From NCBI RefSeq assembly GCF_024199945.1, contig NZ_JANADP010000001.1, positions 4,402,001 to 4,466,000 on the forward strand: a stretch of DNA of 64,000 nucleotides, given 5' to 3'. This DNA comes from Bradyrhizobium sp. CCGUVB4N (lineage in GTDB: Bacteria; Pseudomonadota; Alphaproteobacteria; Rhizobiales; Xanthobacteraceae). The position numbers were made by a program, and so were the translations under genes. The notes under the pieces were generated by a model. That model had not been told where the DNA came from. It did no database searches and worked only from the letters and a program-made list of their open reading frames with translations. Below are positions 44,030 to 52,320 of this stretch, one piece after another (position 1 is the stretch's first letter; each line of letters starts with the position of its first letter).

Positions 44030-45151
44030 ATGATTGGGCTGGACCGCGTCCGCCGGATCGTGACGGCAATCGCTATGGCGTTCGCGCTCGTCGTGATGCT
44101 GTCGGCTGTGACGCCCGTGCTGGCGCAAAGTCCGACGCCCACGCCGACCCCCACGCCCACGGCATCACCGACGCCGGTGCCGGTCCCGACCGCGACCAAT
44201 TACGACCAGTCGGCCGGCAACAGTGCGCTCAATCTCGGCTCGAACTTCCTGGAGCGCCTCGGCAACCAGGCCTCCGGCGGCGTCAATCGCGCCTTCCGCA
44301 CCAACCCCGGCGGTGGCGGAGCCTCGGCGAGCACGGAGGATCCGCGTTACCGCACCTGGTACGAGGGCTACGGCATTTCGCTTCGGACCGATCCGCAGGG
44401 CGATTTCGTCGGCGACAAGCGTAAGACGTTCGGCGGCGTCGCCGGTTTCGGTGCGCGGGTCGCACCGGGCGTCAATCTCGGCTTCTCCGTCGACCAGAGT
44501 CATACCGATATCGACGTGCCGTTGGCGCTGCAGTCGGCGACGCTCGACCTGACCCAGATCGGCTTCAACGGCTCTGTCGACAAGGGACCGTGGACCTGGG
44601 CCTTTGCGTTGGTGCACGGTTTCGGCAAGGTCCACTCCAGCCGGGACACCGGCTTCGGCTTCGCCACGGCGGGCTATCGCGCCGCGGTCGACGGGGCACT
44701 GACCGAGATCAGCTATTACTGGACCAAGGACCAGATGCGCGTCGTTCCCAAGGGCGCGATCGAATATGTGCGGGCCACCGGCGCGGCGTTCCAGGAGGCG
44801 GGCGGACTCGATCCGCTCAACGTCGGCTCGAGCGCGCTGGCGCGTGCGCGCGTCATGATCGGCGCCGAGATCGGGCGCTACTTCATCTTCGACCAGAAGA
44901 TCCTGGACCTCTCGGCCTACGGCAAGTTCGTCGACAATTTCTATCAGGATCTGGGCGCGGTCCAGGTCAGCCTCGGCACCCAGAACATCGTCGTCCCCGG
45001 CATCGGCGAGAGCCGATACGGCATGGACGCCGGCGCCTCCGCGTCACTCAGCCTGACCAACACCGCGCGGCTCTACGTCAATTACGACGGCAAGTTCCGC
45101 AACGAGCTGACATCGCATCAGGGCACGATCGGCTTCGAATATCGGTGGTGA
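44030..45151 (+). CDS. Autotransporter-type outer-membrane beta-barrel protein without passenger
   Basis: About 373 residues. A Sec signal peptide (MIGLDRVRRIVTAIAMAFAL to VLAQ) is followed by a Thr-Pro repeat (PTPTPTPTPTASPTPVPVPT) and about 45 Gly/Ala/Asn-rich linker residues. A C-terminal domain of alternating amphipathic strands (about 100-373) ends in the aromatic FEYRW, characteristic of outer-membrane barrels and of autotransporter beta-domains (RTWYEGYG start). No passenger domain of normal size exists. An in-frame ATG at 43994 is an alternative start, but 44030 gives the cleaner signal peptide. Confidence 0.82.
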   Translation: MIGLDRVRRIVTAIAMAFALVVMLSAVTPVLAQSPTPTPTPTPTASPTPVPVPTATNYDQSAGNSALNLGSNFLERLGNQASGGVNRAFRTNPGGGGASASTEDPRYRTWYEGYGISLRTDPQGDFVGDKRKTFGGVAGFGARVAPGVNLGFSVDQSHTDIDVPLALQSATLDLTQIGFNGSVDKGPWTWAFALVHGFGKVHSSRDTGFGFATAGYRAAVDGALTEISYYWTKDQMRVVPKGAIEYVRATGAAFQEAGGLDPLNVGSSALARARVMIGAEIGRYFIFDQKILDLSAYGKFVDNFYQDLGAVQVSLGTQNIVVPGIGESRYGMDAGASASLSLTNTARLYVNYDGKFRNELTSHQGTIGFEYRW

Positions 45152-45173
45152 CGCGCAAAACGACGATCTGCGC

Positions 45174-46214
45174 TTACTTCGGCGTCGCGGCAACGTATCC
45201 GGACAATCCAAAGCCTTCGCGCGCGGCCGTCATCATCGGCACCAGCGCGTTCGGATGGATGAATTCGTCGCGGAAGCAGGGGTGGGTCTTGGGATCGAAG
45301 ATCTTCTTCAGCCAGTCGACCACGATCTTGTGCCGCTCGGAGGCGCGGAACTCCTTGTGATAGGTCAGCCAGAGGTCGGCATGGTGGCTGACGCCGAGGT
45401 CGACGGCGACGAGCGGCGCACCGAGCGCGATCGACACCGTCGGCAGGAATCCGATGCCGGCGCCACGCTCGACCGCGTAGAGCGCGCCGACCGACGAGTT
45501 GGTCTTGATCCCGACGATGCCTTCCAGCGATTTCAACCCGAGCACGCGGGCATAGGCGCCGTCGTCGACCTGCGGCGCGCTCTGCTTGATGATGCGGTGG
45601 CTCGACAATTCGGCGAGCGTCGCCGGCACGCCGTAGAGGTCGGCGTAGTCCCTCGAGACGAAGGGATAGATGTGCAGCCGGCCGAGCTTGGCGACGATCA
45701 GGTCGGGATTGGTCGGCGGCTCGAGCTGGATCGCGATATCCGACTCCAGCCGCGCGACGTCGGCTTGTTCCATCGCACAACGCAGGTCGACGGTGATCTT
45801 GCGGTAGGTCTTCTGGAAATCGATCAGTCGCGGCAGGATCCAGAAATTGCCGGGGCCTTCCGTCACTGCGACGCGCACCGTGCCGGAGGTGTCGTTCGAG
45901 GACCGCGAGGCGCGGCGGAAGACGTTGAAGGCGTGACGCTCCATATGCGCGACGTCGGCGATCATCGAGGTGCCTTCGTCGCTGAGCGTGAGCCCGCTCT
46001 GGTCGCGCAGGAAGAGCTTGCAGCCGATGCTCTCTTCGAGCCGGTCGATGCGGCGCATCAATGTGGTGGAGGTCAGCCCGAGCTCTTCGGCTGCATTCCG
46101 GAAACTTTTAAATTTCGCGCAAGCTAAAAAGAGTTTCAAATCGTCCCAGGACGCATTTAGCGCTTCTTCATGGTGCTGCATCAATGCAGCGCCCCGGTGC
46201 AATTGTTGCTGCAT
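45174..46214 (-). CDS. LysR-family transcriptional regulator
   Basis: A 346-residue LysR-type regulator. The N-terminal winged HTH (about 22-85, DDLKLFLACAKFKSFRNAAE, then TSTTLMRRIDRLEESIGCKLFLRD) is followed by a substrate-binding-like effector domain (from about 110). The start at 46214 has GGAG upstream; an ATG at codon 12 is possible. It is divergent from the GNAT-like gene with a 71-nt gap, the classic arrangement for a LysR regulator and its target promoter. The effector is unknown. Confidence 0.92.
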   Translation of the reverse strand: MQQQLHRGAALMQHHEEALNASWDDLKLFLACAKFKSFRNAAEELGLTSTTLMRRIDRLEESIGCKLFLRDQSGLTLSDEGTSMIADVAHMERHAFNVFRRASRSSNDTSGTVRVAVTEGPGNFWILPRLIDFQKTYRKITVDLRCAMEQADVARLESDIAIQLEPPTNPDLIVAKLGRLHIYPFVSRDYADLYGVPATLAELSSHRIIKQSAPQVDDGAYARVLGLKSLEGIVGIKTNSSVGALYAVERGAGIGFLPTVSIALGAPLVAVDLGVSHHADLWLTYHKEFRASERHKIVVDWLKKIFDPKTHPCFRDEFIHPNALVPMMTAAREGFGLSGYVAATPK

Positions 46215-46285
46215 ACTCCTGATCTCCAGCCGCTAAGCTTCCCCCCATAGCGGCGTACAAAACCCCTGAACGATAGAGGGACGAC

Positions 46286-46903
46286 ATGAGTATGGAAAGG
46301 GGCTCGTTTGCCGCAAGGCATGATTTCGATGCCTTGCCGCTGAGCCCCGAGGTGGATGTCCGGTGCGCGCAATTCGGAGAAATCGCAGCGCTTTCGGAAA
46401 TGGCGCACCGCCTGGTGCCCGGCGTGCAGATCGGGACGATGGAGCTTGAGACATATTTCGCCTGGGATCCCGAGAGCATCCTGACCTTCAGTCGGAACGG
46501 CCATCTGCTCGGCGGCATGGCCTTCCTGTTCCTCAACGACCGCGGGCATGATGCCTTGCTGCTCGACGATATCTGTCTGACCGCGCCCGAGACGCACTAC
46601 CTCGCTTCCGCGAAAGAGGATGTTTCGGCGATCTACATCTGGGCGATCGCGGCCACCGGCCGCGGCATCGCCGGTCTCGGCAAGGCCTCGGCGCATCTTC
46701 GGCAGATAAGGTTTCGCGGCGCGGACTGCTATGCGCAGCCGTCAACCGTGGCCGGACGTGAAATCATGAAGGCTACGGGCTTTACGCCCATTTCGAGCTT
46801 CCAGCGCGACCTCTGGTGTTACGAGCGGCCCTGGCATCGGCAGCCGATGCTCATGCCGGGCGCGGTCATCCAATCAAGGAGTTTTTCAGATGCACGGCAC
46901 TAG
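46286..46903 (+). CDS. GNAT-like protein of unknown substrate
   Basis: A 205-residue soluble protein. The region around LLLDDICLTAPE...IYIWAIAATGRGIAGLGKASAHL has the look of a GNAT beta4-alpha3 acetyl-CoA-binding segment (Arg-Gly-x-Ala-Gly-x-Gly), followed by a strand and ATGFTPI, similar to the family's C-terminal part. The match is weaker than for the next gene, so this is inference. Its 3' end overlaps the next gene by 14 nt. It is the first gene of a small rightward operon facing the LysR regulator. Confidence 0.6.
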   Translation: MSMERGSFAARHDFDALPLSPEVDVRCAQFGEIAALSEMAHRLVPGVQIGTMELETYFAWDPESILTFSRNGHLLGGMAFLFLNDRGHDALLLDDICLTAPETHYLASAKEDVSAIYIWAIAATGRGIAGLGKASAHLRQIRFRGADCYAQPSTVAGREIMKATGFTPISSFQRDLWCYERPWHRQPMLMPGAVIQSRSFSDARH

Positions 46904-47510
46904 GATTCCCCTCGCCAAGCCTGACTCCCGCGCGATCACAGTTCGCCTTGCGCGCGATCCGAGCGACCTCATGCTGGTCACGGCCATTCGCTCCGCGGTC
47001 TATCTCGCCGAGCAGGATTGTCCGTTCGATGAGGAGTTCGACGGCAACGATATGGTTGCCGCTCATTTCATCGGCTACATCGGCAACGAGCCGGCGGGTT
47101 GTTTGCGGGTGCGCTTCTTCGGCGACTTCGCCAAGGTCGAGCGGCTTGCGGTGCGTCACCAATATCGGCGCTCGCGCATCTCGTTCAAGCTGGTGCAGGC
47201 CAGCGTCGACTATGTGAAGCGCAAGGGGTTCCGCAAGATCTATGGTCAGGCACAGGATCGGCTGGTCGATTTCTGGGCTCATTTCGGCGCCAAGCCGCTG
47301 GGCCACAATCGCAAGATCACCTTCTCGGATTTCTCCTACACGGAAATGCTGCTGGAGATCGAGCCGGGGCCGGACGCCATCACGCTGGACAGCGATCCCT
47401 ACGTCATCATCCGCCCGGAGGGCGACTGGGACCGGCCGGGCGTGCTCGACGCATCGGCGGGGCGAGCAGTGACGTCGCCGCTGCGGGACCTCGCGCTCGC
47501 CGACCGCTGA
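46890..47510 (+). CDS. GNAT-family N-acetyltransferase
   Basis: 206 residues. The GNAT core is visible as GYIGNEPAGCLRVRFFGDFA, KVERLAVRHQYRRSRISFKLVQ, VDYVKRKGFRKIYGQAQDRL and FWAHFGAKPLG. The acetyl-CoA pyrophosphate loop (RHQYRRSRIS) lacks the canonical Gly residues, so activity is not certain. A C-terminal extension of about 45 residues is unlike typical GNATs. It overlaps the upstream GNAT-like gene by 14 nt and is followed 25 nt later by the isochorismatase-fold gene. Confidence 0.82.
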   Translation: MHGTRIPLAKPDSRAITVRLARDPSDLMLVTAIRSAVYLAEQDCPFDEEFDGNDMVAAHFIGYIGNEPAGCLRVRFFGDFAKVERLAVRHQYRRSRISFKLVQASVDYVKRKGFRKIYGQAQDRLVDFWAHFGAKPLGHNRKITFSDFSYTEMLLEIEPGPDAITLDSDPYVIIRPEGDWDRPGVLDASAGRAVTSPLRDLALADR

Positions 47511-47535
47511 AACTGGTGCAGCTCTGCGCAAAACC

Positions 47536-48099
47536 ATGCCGGTCTCCGTCCACGACGATCCGTTGATCCTGGTTTGCGCGGATCTCCAGGTCGAATATCT
47601 GGCCCCCGGGCGCCGCCACGTCATTCTCGACGGCGACGCCACGACGTTGCGCTGCCTGGAACTGCTGACGCTGTGGCGCAGCAACCTCTGGCCGGTGCTG
47701 CATTTGAAGCGCATCGCGCAGGCGGCCTGGTTCAATCCGTCATCCAGACTGACCGATTGGATCGCGGAAACGAGGCCGCGTCCGGGCGAGATGACGTTCG
47801 AGCACCCCTTGCCGTCGGCCTACAGCTCGTCGCGTTTCGCCGATTACATGTCGAGCATCCGCAATGTCGGCTGCGTGGTAACGGGCTTTTCCCTCGACGA
47901 AACCATCCTGGCCACCGCCGTCGAGGGATTTCACCGCAGCCACCGCTACCAGGTGGTCGTCGATGCCGTCGCCTGCCGGCAGCCGGGAACAACCGAGGCG
48001 GCCGCCTACAAGCAGTCGGTGGTGAATGTCATCGCCAACTTTGCTACACTCCAGTCCAGCGCCGAACTGATCAGAACCAGCGGCGCCGTCGCAGTCTGA
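47536..48099 (+). CDS. Isochorismatase-fold protein lacking catalytic residues
   Basis: 187 residues with the isochorismatase-like Rossmann topology: strand 1 with LILVCADLQVEYL (Asp16 of the triad), WPVLHLKR, VGCVVTGFSLDETILATAVE and HRYQVVVDAVACR. In active members a Lys lies in the middle (V-x-K-x-x-x-SAF) and a Cys in the segment after V-x-G. Here these align with FEHPLPSAY (no Lys) and LDETILATA (Thr123 in place of Cys). Only the Asp remains, so hydrolase activity is doubtful. It is the third gene of the GNAT cluster. Confidence 0.75.
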   Translation: MPVSVHDDPLILVCADLQVEYLAPGRRHVILDGDATTLRCLELLTLWRSNLWPVLHLKRIAQAAWFNPSSRLTDWIAETRPRPGEMTFEHPLPSAYSSSRFADYMSSIRNVGCVVTGFSLDETILATAVEGFHRSHRYQVVVDAVACRQPGTTEAAAYKQSVVNVIANFATLQSSAELIRTSGAVAV

Positions 48100-48121
48100 G
48101 AGAGACGCGATCGGCGGATGG

Positions 48122-48301
48122 ATGGGTGGGACATTGTCTCGGGAGGACGAACTCAAGGAGCTGGCGAGCGATCTGTCGCGTGCCGTCGAGGCGGCGCGCC
48201 GGATCGGCCTGTCCACGACCGTTTATCTGCTCTCGATGGCGCTGGTCGAGGTGAAGGAAGCCGCAGCCGACCAAGAGGGACATGACGACGGCGCGACCTG
48301 A
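48122..48301 (+). CDS. Small hypothetical protein
   Basis: A 59-residue protein starting MGGTLSREDELKELASDLSR. It is mostly helical and acidic, ends ADQEGHDDGAT, and has no signal peptide. The ATG has a GGCGGATGG purine-rich stretch immediately upstream, and the start lies 23 nt after the isochorismatase-fold gene on the same strand, so it is likely the last gene of that cluster. An internal hydrophobic patch (IGLSTTVYLLSMALVEV) could be an interaction helix. Function unknown. Confidence 0.55.
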   Translation: MGGTLSREDELKELASDLSRAVEAARRIGLSTTVYLLSMALVEVKEAAADQEGHDDGAT

Positions 48302-48459
48302 GCGCTGCCTCGAGTGCGGCTTTGTGCATCGCTGCTGAGCGCTTGCTGCCGACGAATTGGCGTTGCAAGTTTTGCGTCGTCGCAATAGCCAAGTAATCTC
48401 ACAATCGAGCGATGGCGTTGGCCGCAGCGGCGACGTCATGACTTAAGGGATCCCTGCAA

Positions 48460-49842
48460 ATGTCCATCCTGCCCAATTCGCAAGAAGCCCGCGATGTGGC
48501 CTACCAGCTCCACGCCTACACCAACGCGCGGGCCCATCAGCAGGCAGGTCCGTTGGTGATCGAGCGCGGCGAGGGGCCCTACGTGTTCGACGCGTCGGGC
48601 AAGCGCTATTTCGAGGCGATGGCGGGCTTGTGGAGCGTCGGGCTCGGCTTCAACGAGAAGCGCCTGGTCGAGGCCGCGCACAAGCAGATGCAGGCGCTGC
48701 CGTTCTATCACACCTTCTCGGCCAAATCGCACGGGCCCTCGATCGACCTCGCCGAGAAGCTGGTCGCGCTCGCGCCGGTGCCGATGAGCAAGGTGTTCTT
48801 CACCAATTCCGGCTCGGAGGCGAACGACACCGTTCTCAAGCTGATCGCCTATCGTTCGAACGCGCTCGGCCAGCCCCAGCGCAAGAAGATCATCAGCCGC
48901 ATGCGCGCCTATCACGGCGTCACCATTGCGTCGGCGAGCCTCACGGGCCTGCCCAACAACCATCGTTCGTTCGACCTGCCGCTGCCGAACATCCTGCATA
49001 CGGGCTCGCCGCATTTCTACAAGGACGGCGCGCCCGGCGAGAGCGAGGAAGCCTTCGCGACGCGCCGGGCCGAGGAGCTCGACGCGCTGATCCAGAAGGA
49101 GGGACCCGACACGATCGCGGCCTTCTTCGGCGAGCCGGTGATGGGGGCGGGCGGCGTCGTCGTGCCGCCGGCGACCTATTGGGACAAGATCCAGGCGGTG
49201 CTGAAGAAGTACGACATCCTGCTGATCGCCGATGAAGTGATCTGCGGCTTCGGCCGCACCGGCAAGATGTTCGGCTGCGAGACCTACGGCATCAAGCCCG
49301 ATGCGATGGTGGTCTCCAAGCAGATCACCTCCAGCTACTTCCCGCTGTCGGCGATCATCATGAACGACCGCATGTTCGAGCCGATCGCCGATGAGAGCAA
49401 CAAGATCGGCGTGCTCGGCCACGGCTTCACCGCGGGCGGCCATCCGGTCGGCTCGGCGATCGCGCTGGAAAACCTCAAGATCATCGAGGAGCGCGGCCTG
49501 GTCGCGCATGCCGCCGAACTCGGCGGCTACATGCAGGCCAAGCTGCGCGAGCTCACCAGCCATCCGCTGGTCGGCGAGGTCCGCGGCGTCGGCATGATCG
49601 CGGCGCTCGAGCTCGTGCTCGACAAGGGCCGCAAGACCGCAGCCGCGACGCCCGGCGCCGTCGGCGGCATGGCGAGCCGCATGCTCCAGGAGCGCGGCGT
49701 GATCTCGCGCAACATGCTCGACGCCATTGCCATCTGCCCGCCGCTGATCGTCACCAAGGCCCAGATCGACGAGCTGATCGCGGCGATCACTGGCGTGCTG
49801 GACGACATGAAGCCCGAAGTGGCCAAGCTGCCGCAGGCGTAG
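48460..49842 (+). CDS. Class III PLP-dependent aminotransferase (omega-amino acid:pyruvate type)
   Basis: A 460-residue fold-type I class III aminotransferase. The PLP Schiff-base Lys is Lys287 (VSKQITSSYFPL), preceded by the PLP-pyridine Asp in LLIADEVICGFGRTG. GSGSEANDTVLK-like and MRAYHGVTIASASLTG phosphate/cofactor regions are present. Members use omega-amino acids, polyamines or beta-alanine with pyruvate; putrescine or beta-alanine is plausible but not determinable. Stand-alone gene followed by a 179-bp inverted-repeat element. Confidence 0.93.
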   Translation: MSILPNSQEARDVAYQLHAYTNARAHQQAGPLVIERGEGPYVFDASGKRYFEAMAGLWSVGLGFNEKRLVEAAHKQMQALPFYHTFSAKSHGPSIDLAEKLVALAPVPMSKVFFTNSGSEANDTVLKLIAYRSNALGQPQRKKIISRMRAYHGVTIASASLTGLPNNHRSFDLPLPNILHTGSPHFYKDGAPGESEEAFATRRAEELDALIQKEGPDTIAAFFGEPVMGAGGVVVPPATYWDKIQAVLKKYDILLIADEVICGFGRTGKMFGCETYGIKPDAMVVSKQITSSYFPLSAIIMNDRMFEPIADESNKIGVLGHGFTAGGHPVGSAIALENLKIIEERGLVAHAAELGGYMQAKLRELTSHPLVGEVRGVGMIAALELVLDKGRKTAAATPGAVGGMASRMLQERGVISRNMLDAIAICPPLIVTKAQIDELIAAITGVLDDMKPEVAKLPQA

Positions 49843-49882
49843 GGCTGATCCTTCAAGGCGGAGCTGCCCGCCGCATATGCGG

Positions 49883-50061
49883 TGTCGTCCCGGCCTAGTG
49901 CGCAATTGCGCACGGGGGGCCGGGACCCATACCGCGTGATCTATCGAGGTTGGGCGGTCGTCGAACCTACGAACGAACAACGTCCGGTCTTCGCCAAACC
50001 ACTCCCTGGGGCTATAGATCCCGGCCCCCCGTGCGCAATTGCGCACTAGGCCGGGACGACA
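49883..50061. repeat. 179-bp element with perfect 43-bp terminal inverted repeats
   Basis: The left arm (49883-49925) and right arm (50019-50061) are exact reverse complements over 43 bp. Each arm also contains the internal palindrome TGCGCAATTGCGCA and a GTCGTCCCGGCC edge. The 93-bp centre codes for nothing credible. It resembles the dispersed palindromic intergenic repeats of Bradyrhizobium, arranged as an inverted pair like a MITE or bacterial interspersed mosaic element. It sits between convergent aminotransferase and rnd genes and could act as a bidirectional terminator. Confidence 0.85.
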
Positions 50062-50080
50062 TTGGGGAGGCTATCGGGGC

Positions 50081-51229
50081 CTAAGCCCGCTGAACCCCGA
50101 TCACGCGACCCTTCTCGATCGCAAGCGCCAGCTCGCCGCGCTTCAGCTTCAGCGCGTTGTCGCCGAACAGCTCGCGGCGCCAGCCGCGGAGCGCCGGCAC
50201 GTCGGCCTCGTCGTCGGCTGCGATCTCCTCGAGATCGTCGACGGTCGCGATCACCTTGCTGGCCACGGCATGGCGCTCGGCGGTCATGCGCAGCAGCACC
50301 TTCAGCAGCTCGACGGTCGCCGCGCCATTGTTGTTGTTGCGCGGCTTCTCCAGCTTCGGCAGCGTCGAGAAATCCCGCGCCAGCCCGCGCTCGACGGCGG
50401 CGACGATGTCGGCGCCCCATTTGGACTTCTCAAAGCCCTTCGGCACCGAGCGCAGATGGGCGAGCTTCTCCAGCGTGTTCGGCGCGTGGGTGGCGATATC
50501 GCTGATGGCCTCGTCACGCAGCACGCGGCCGCGCGGCACGTCGCGGCTCTGGGCTTCCTGTTCGCGCCAGGCGGCGACCTCCATCAGCACGGCCAGGTCC
50601 TTCGGCTTGCGCACCCGCGTCTTCAGCCGTTCCCAGGCGCGTTCGGGGTGGAAGTCGTAGGTCTTGGGCGAGGTCAGGATCTCCATCTCGATGGAGACCC
50701 ATTCGCTGCGGCGGCGCTTCTTCAGATCGGCATCCAGTGCTGCGAAGACGTCGCGCAGGTGCGTGACGTCGGAGACCGCGTAGTGCATCTGCTCCTTGGT
50801 CAGCGGCCGGCGCGACCAGTCGGTGAAGCGGTGGGTCTTGTCCGGCCGGTGGCCGGTGACCTTCTCGACCAGGGCGTCATAGGCGATGCTGTCGCCATAG
50901 CCGAGCACCATGGCCGCGACCTGGGTGTCGAACACCGGATGCGGGATGATGTTGGCCTGGTGCCAGATGATCTCGATGTCCTGACGCGCGGCGTGGAACA
51001 CCTTCAGCACGCTCTCGTTGGCCATCAGCTCGAAGAACGGCTTGAGGTCGATGCCCTCGGCCAGGGTGTCGATGACGATCGCTTCCTCGGCGCTGGCCAT
51101 CTGCACCACGCACAACAGCGGGTAGTAGGTGGTTTCGCGCAGGAACTCGGTATCGACGGTAATGACGGGGTGCTTGGCCAGCCGGCTGCAGGCAGCCGCG
51201 AGGTCAGCGGTGGTGGTAATCAAATCCAT
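50081..51229 (-). CDS. rnd: Ribonuclease D
   Basis: A 382-residue RNase D, a 3'-5' exonuclease that trims tRNA precursors. The DEDDy active site is complete: Asp26 and Glu28 (VDTEFLRE), Asp84 (HAARQDIEI), Tyr150 and Asp154 (YAVSDVTHL). The HRDC domain (about 215-295) follows. Full length. Its 3' end faces the inverted-repeat element. Confidence 0.96.
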   Translation of the reverse strand: MDLITTTADLAAACSRLAKHPVITVDTEFLRETTYYPLLCVVQMASAEEAIVIDTLAEGIDLKPFFELMANESVLKVFHAARQDIEIIWHQANIIPHPVFDTQVAAMVLGYGDSIAYDALVEKVTGHRPDKTHRFTDWSRRPLTKEQMHYAVSDVTHLRDVFAALDADLKKRRRSEWVSIEMEILTSPKTYDFHPERAWERLKTRVRKPKDLAVLMEVAAWREQEAQSRDVPRGRVLRDEAISDIATHAPNTLEKLAHLRSVPKGFEKSKWGADIVAAVERGLARDFSTLPKLEKPRNNNNGAATVELLKVLLRMTAERHAVASKVIATVDDLEEIAADDEADVPALRGWRRELFGDNALKLKRGELALAIEKGRVIGVQRA

Positions 51230-51345
51230 GAACGGCCCATGACACTTGCCATCAGCCGTTCTGCCGAAAGCGCTGTGATGTCAAGGGGGTTGGAGCGAAT
51301 TCGAGCCTTGCATTAGGCTGGAATCGCCCCCGTCGGCCGAAATTC

Positions 51346-51456
51346 CTACTCGTAGCGGATCCGGTGCGAGGATTTGCGGGCGCAGGGTAGCGCCACCACG
51401 ATCAGGCACATGCCAACCAGCGCCAACCCCAGGAACTCGAAAACCAGCAAATCCAC
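51346..51456 (-). CDS. 36-residue membrane peptide
   Basis: A GTG-initiated 36-residue frame (VDLLVFEFLGLALVGMCLIV..., ending KSSHRIRYE). It has a single strongly hydrophobic helix followed by a positively charged tail, as in small inner-membrane proteins. GGAG lies 9 nt upstream of the GTG. There is no homologue I can name. It stands alone between rnd and the hypothetical gene at 51591. Confidence 0.5.
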   Translation of the reverse strand: MDLLVFEFLGLALVGMCLIVVALPCARKSSHRIRYE

Positions 51457-51590
51457 GGCGGAAATCTCCAGAAACACCGTTAGATTTGTCGGCGGTGCGT
51501 TGACGCTCTGTTAATTCAAATGGTTACCGGCGGCGGGGCGACTGGAATGGTGGACGGGGGGTTAATGGGGCGGGGCTGCCCGGGATAGGA

Positions 51591-52013
51591 CTAGTCAGCC
51601 GGTAGGACGTTGGGCTCAGTCGGCGCATCGACCCATTGAACCTTCTCGGCCTTGAACCGGGCCCATTTCCTGAAGCTGTGCTTGGGTTCGGCCTTGAGGC
51701 GGTCGCCGATCAGTTTTACGAGTTCGTCGTGACGTTGGCGGTCCTCGAGCAGGGCGGGTTGGGTTTCGTGGGGAGTTTGTCCCTGCCGATACGCACTCTG
51801 CCACCGCAGCCAGATCTCCCAATCCTCCAGCACCAACGAGAATAAGTCCGGATCGATCGGGCTCAACAGGAAGTGCGACGCGTAGTCGTCTCTCTCTCCG
51901 TCGAACTGTCGTTCGTAGATGTGCGGTTTTCCCAGATAGTCGGCAACGCCGAGTTCGGGTCCGTCATAGTATTTGTTGATCGTGTAGATTTTGTCCCAGA
52001 CGTCGGTGTTCAT
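51591..52013 (-). CDS. Hypothetical protein
   Basis: A 140-residue soluble, acidic, aromatic-rich protein (MNTDVWDKIYTINKYYDGPE). Trp residues recur in the middle (EDWEIWLRWQSAYRQG) and the C-terminus is KWARFKAEKVQWVDAP. It has no signal peptide and no catalytic motif I can assign. Its codon use is slightly more AT-rich than the neighbouring core genes. It could be an accessory gene acquired with the adjacent AT-rich segment. Confidence 0.7.
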   Translation of the reverse strand: MNTDVWDKIYTINKYYDGPELGVADYLGKPHIYERQFDGERDDYASHFLLSPIDPDLFSLVLEDWEIWLRWQSAYRQGQTPHETQPALLEDRQRHDELVKLIGDRLKAEPKHSFRKWARFKAEKVQWVDAPTEPNVLPAD

Positions 52014-52158
52014 GGTGCCGGCATCGCAAGATCGATCGCGTACTTCCAGTGTATGGCGGTGAGGTGATCGAGGACCTGGCCGCTATTCCTGACCAAAACG
52101 ACTTCGGCGCCCCGCATGACGGAGTGCCGAAGATTGGTCCTTGAGATGAGCTACGCTC

Positions 52159-52320
52159 TTACGGCAGTTTCAGCGACGTCTCGGCATAGTACGGCTTCGA
52201 GAGCATCATCATCGCGGCGTTGCCGGAGATGAAGGGGGTGCTGACGGCGGGTCCCGGCGTCGCGCAGGGCGCGTGGACCTTGTGCTTCCAGACGATGTCG
52301 TCCCACCAGGTCATCGCGAC
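52159..52320 (-). pseudogene. Truncated duplicate of the ABC sugar-binding-protein gene
   Basis: The reverse strand reads VAMTWWDDIVWKHKVHAP...GNAAMMMLS and then KPYYAETSLKLP-stop. The first part matches the intact binding protein encoded at 53995-55329 (ALTWWNDLVSKHKVHPP...GNAAMMMLS). The second matches its extreme C-terminus (KPYNAETSLKLP). About 445 nt of the parent are missing at the junction, yet the frame is kept. There is no start region; the fragment abuts and overlaps the end of the AT-rich gene at 52311. It is a decayed partial copy, not a functional gene. Confidence 0.85.

Noticed and set aside
49883..50061. Insertion sequence
   Set aside because: Inverted ends are perfect, but the 93-bp centre is too short for a transposase; classed as a non-autonomous palindromic element instead.
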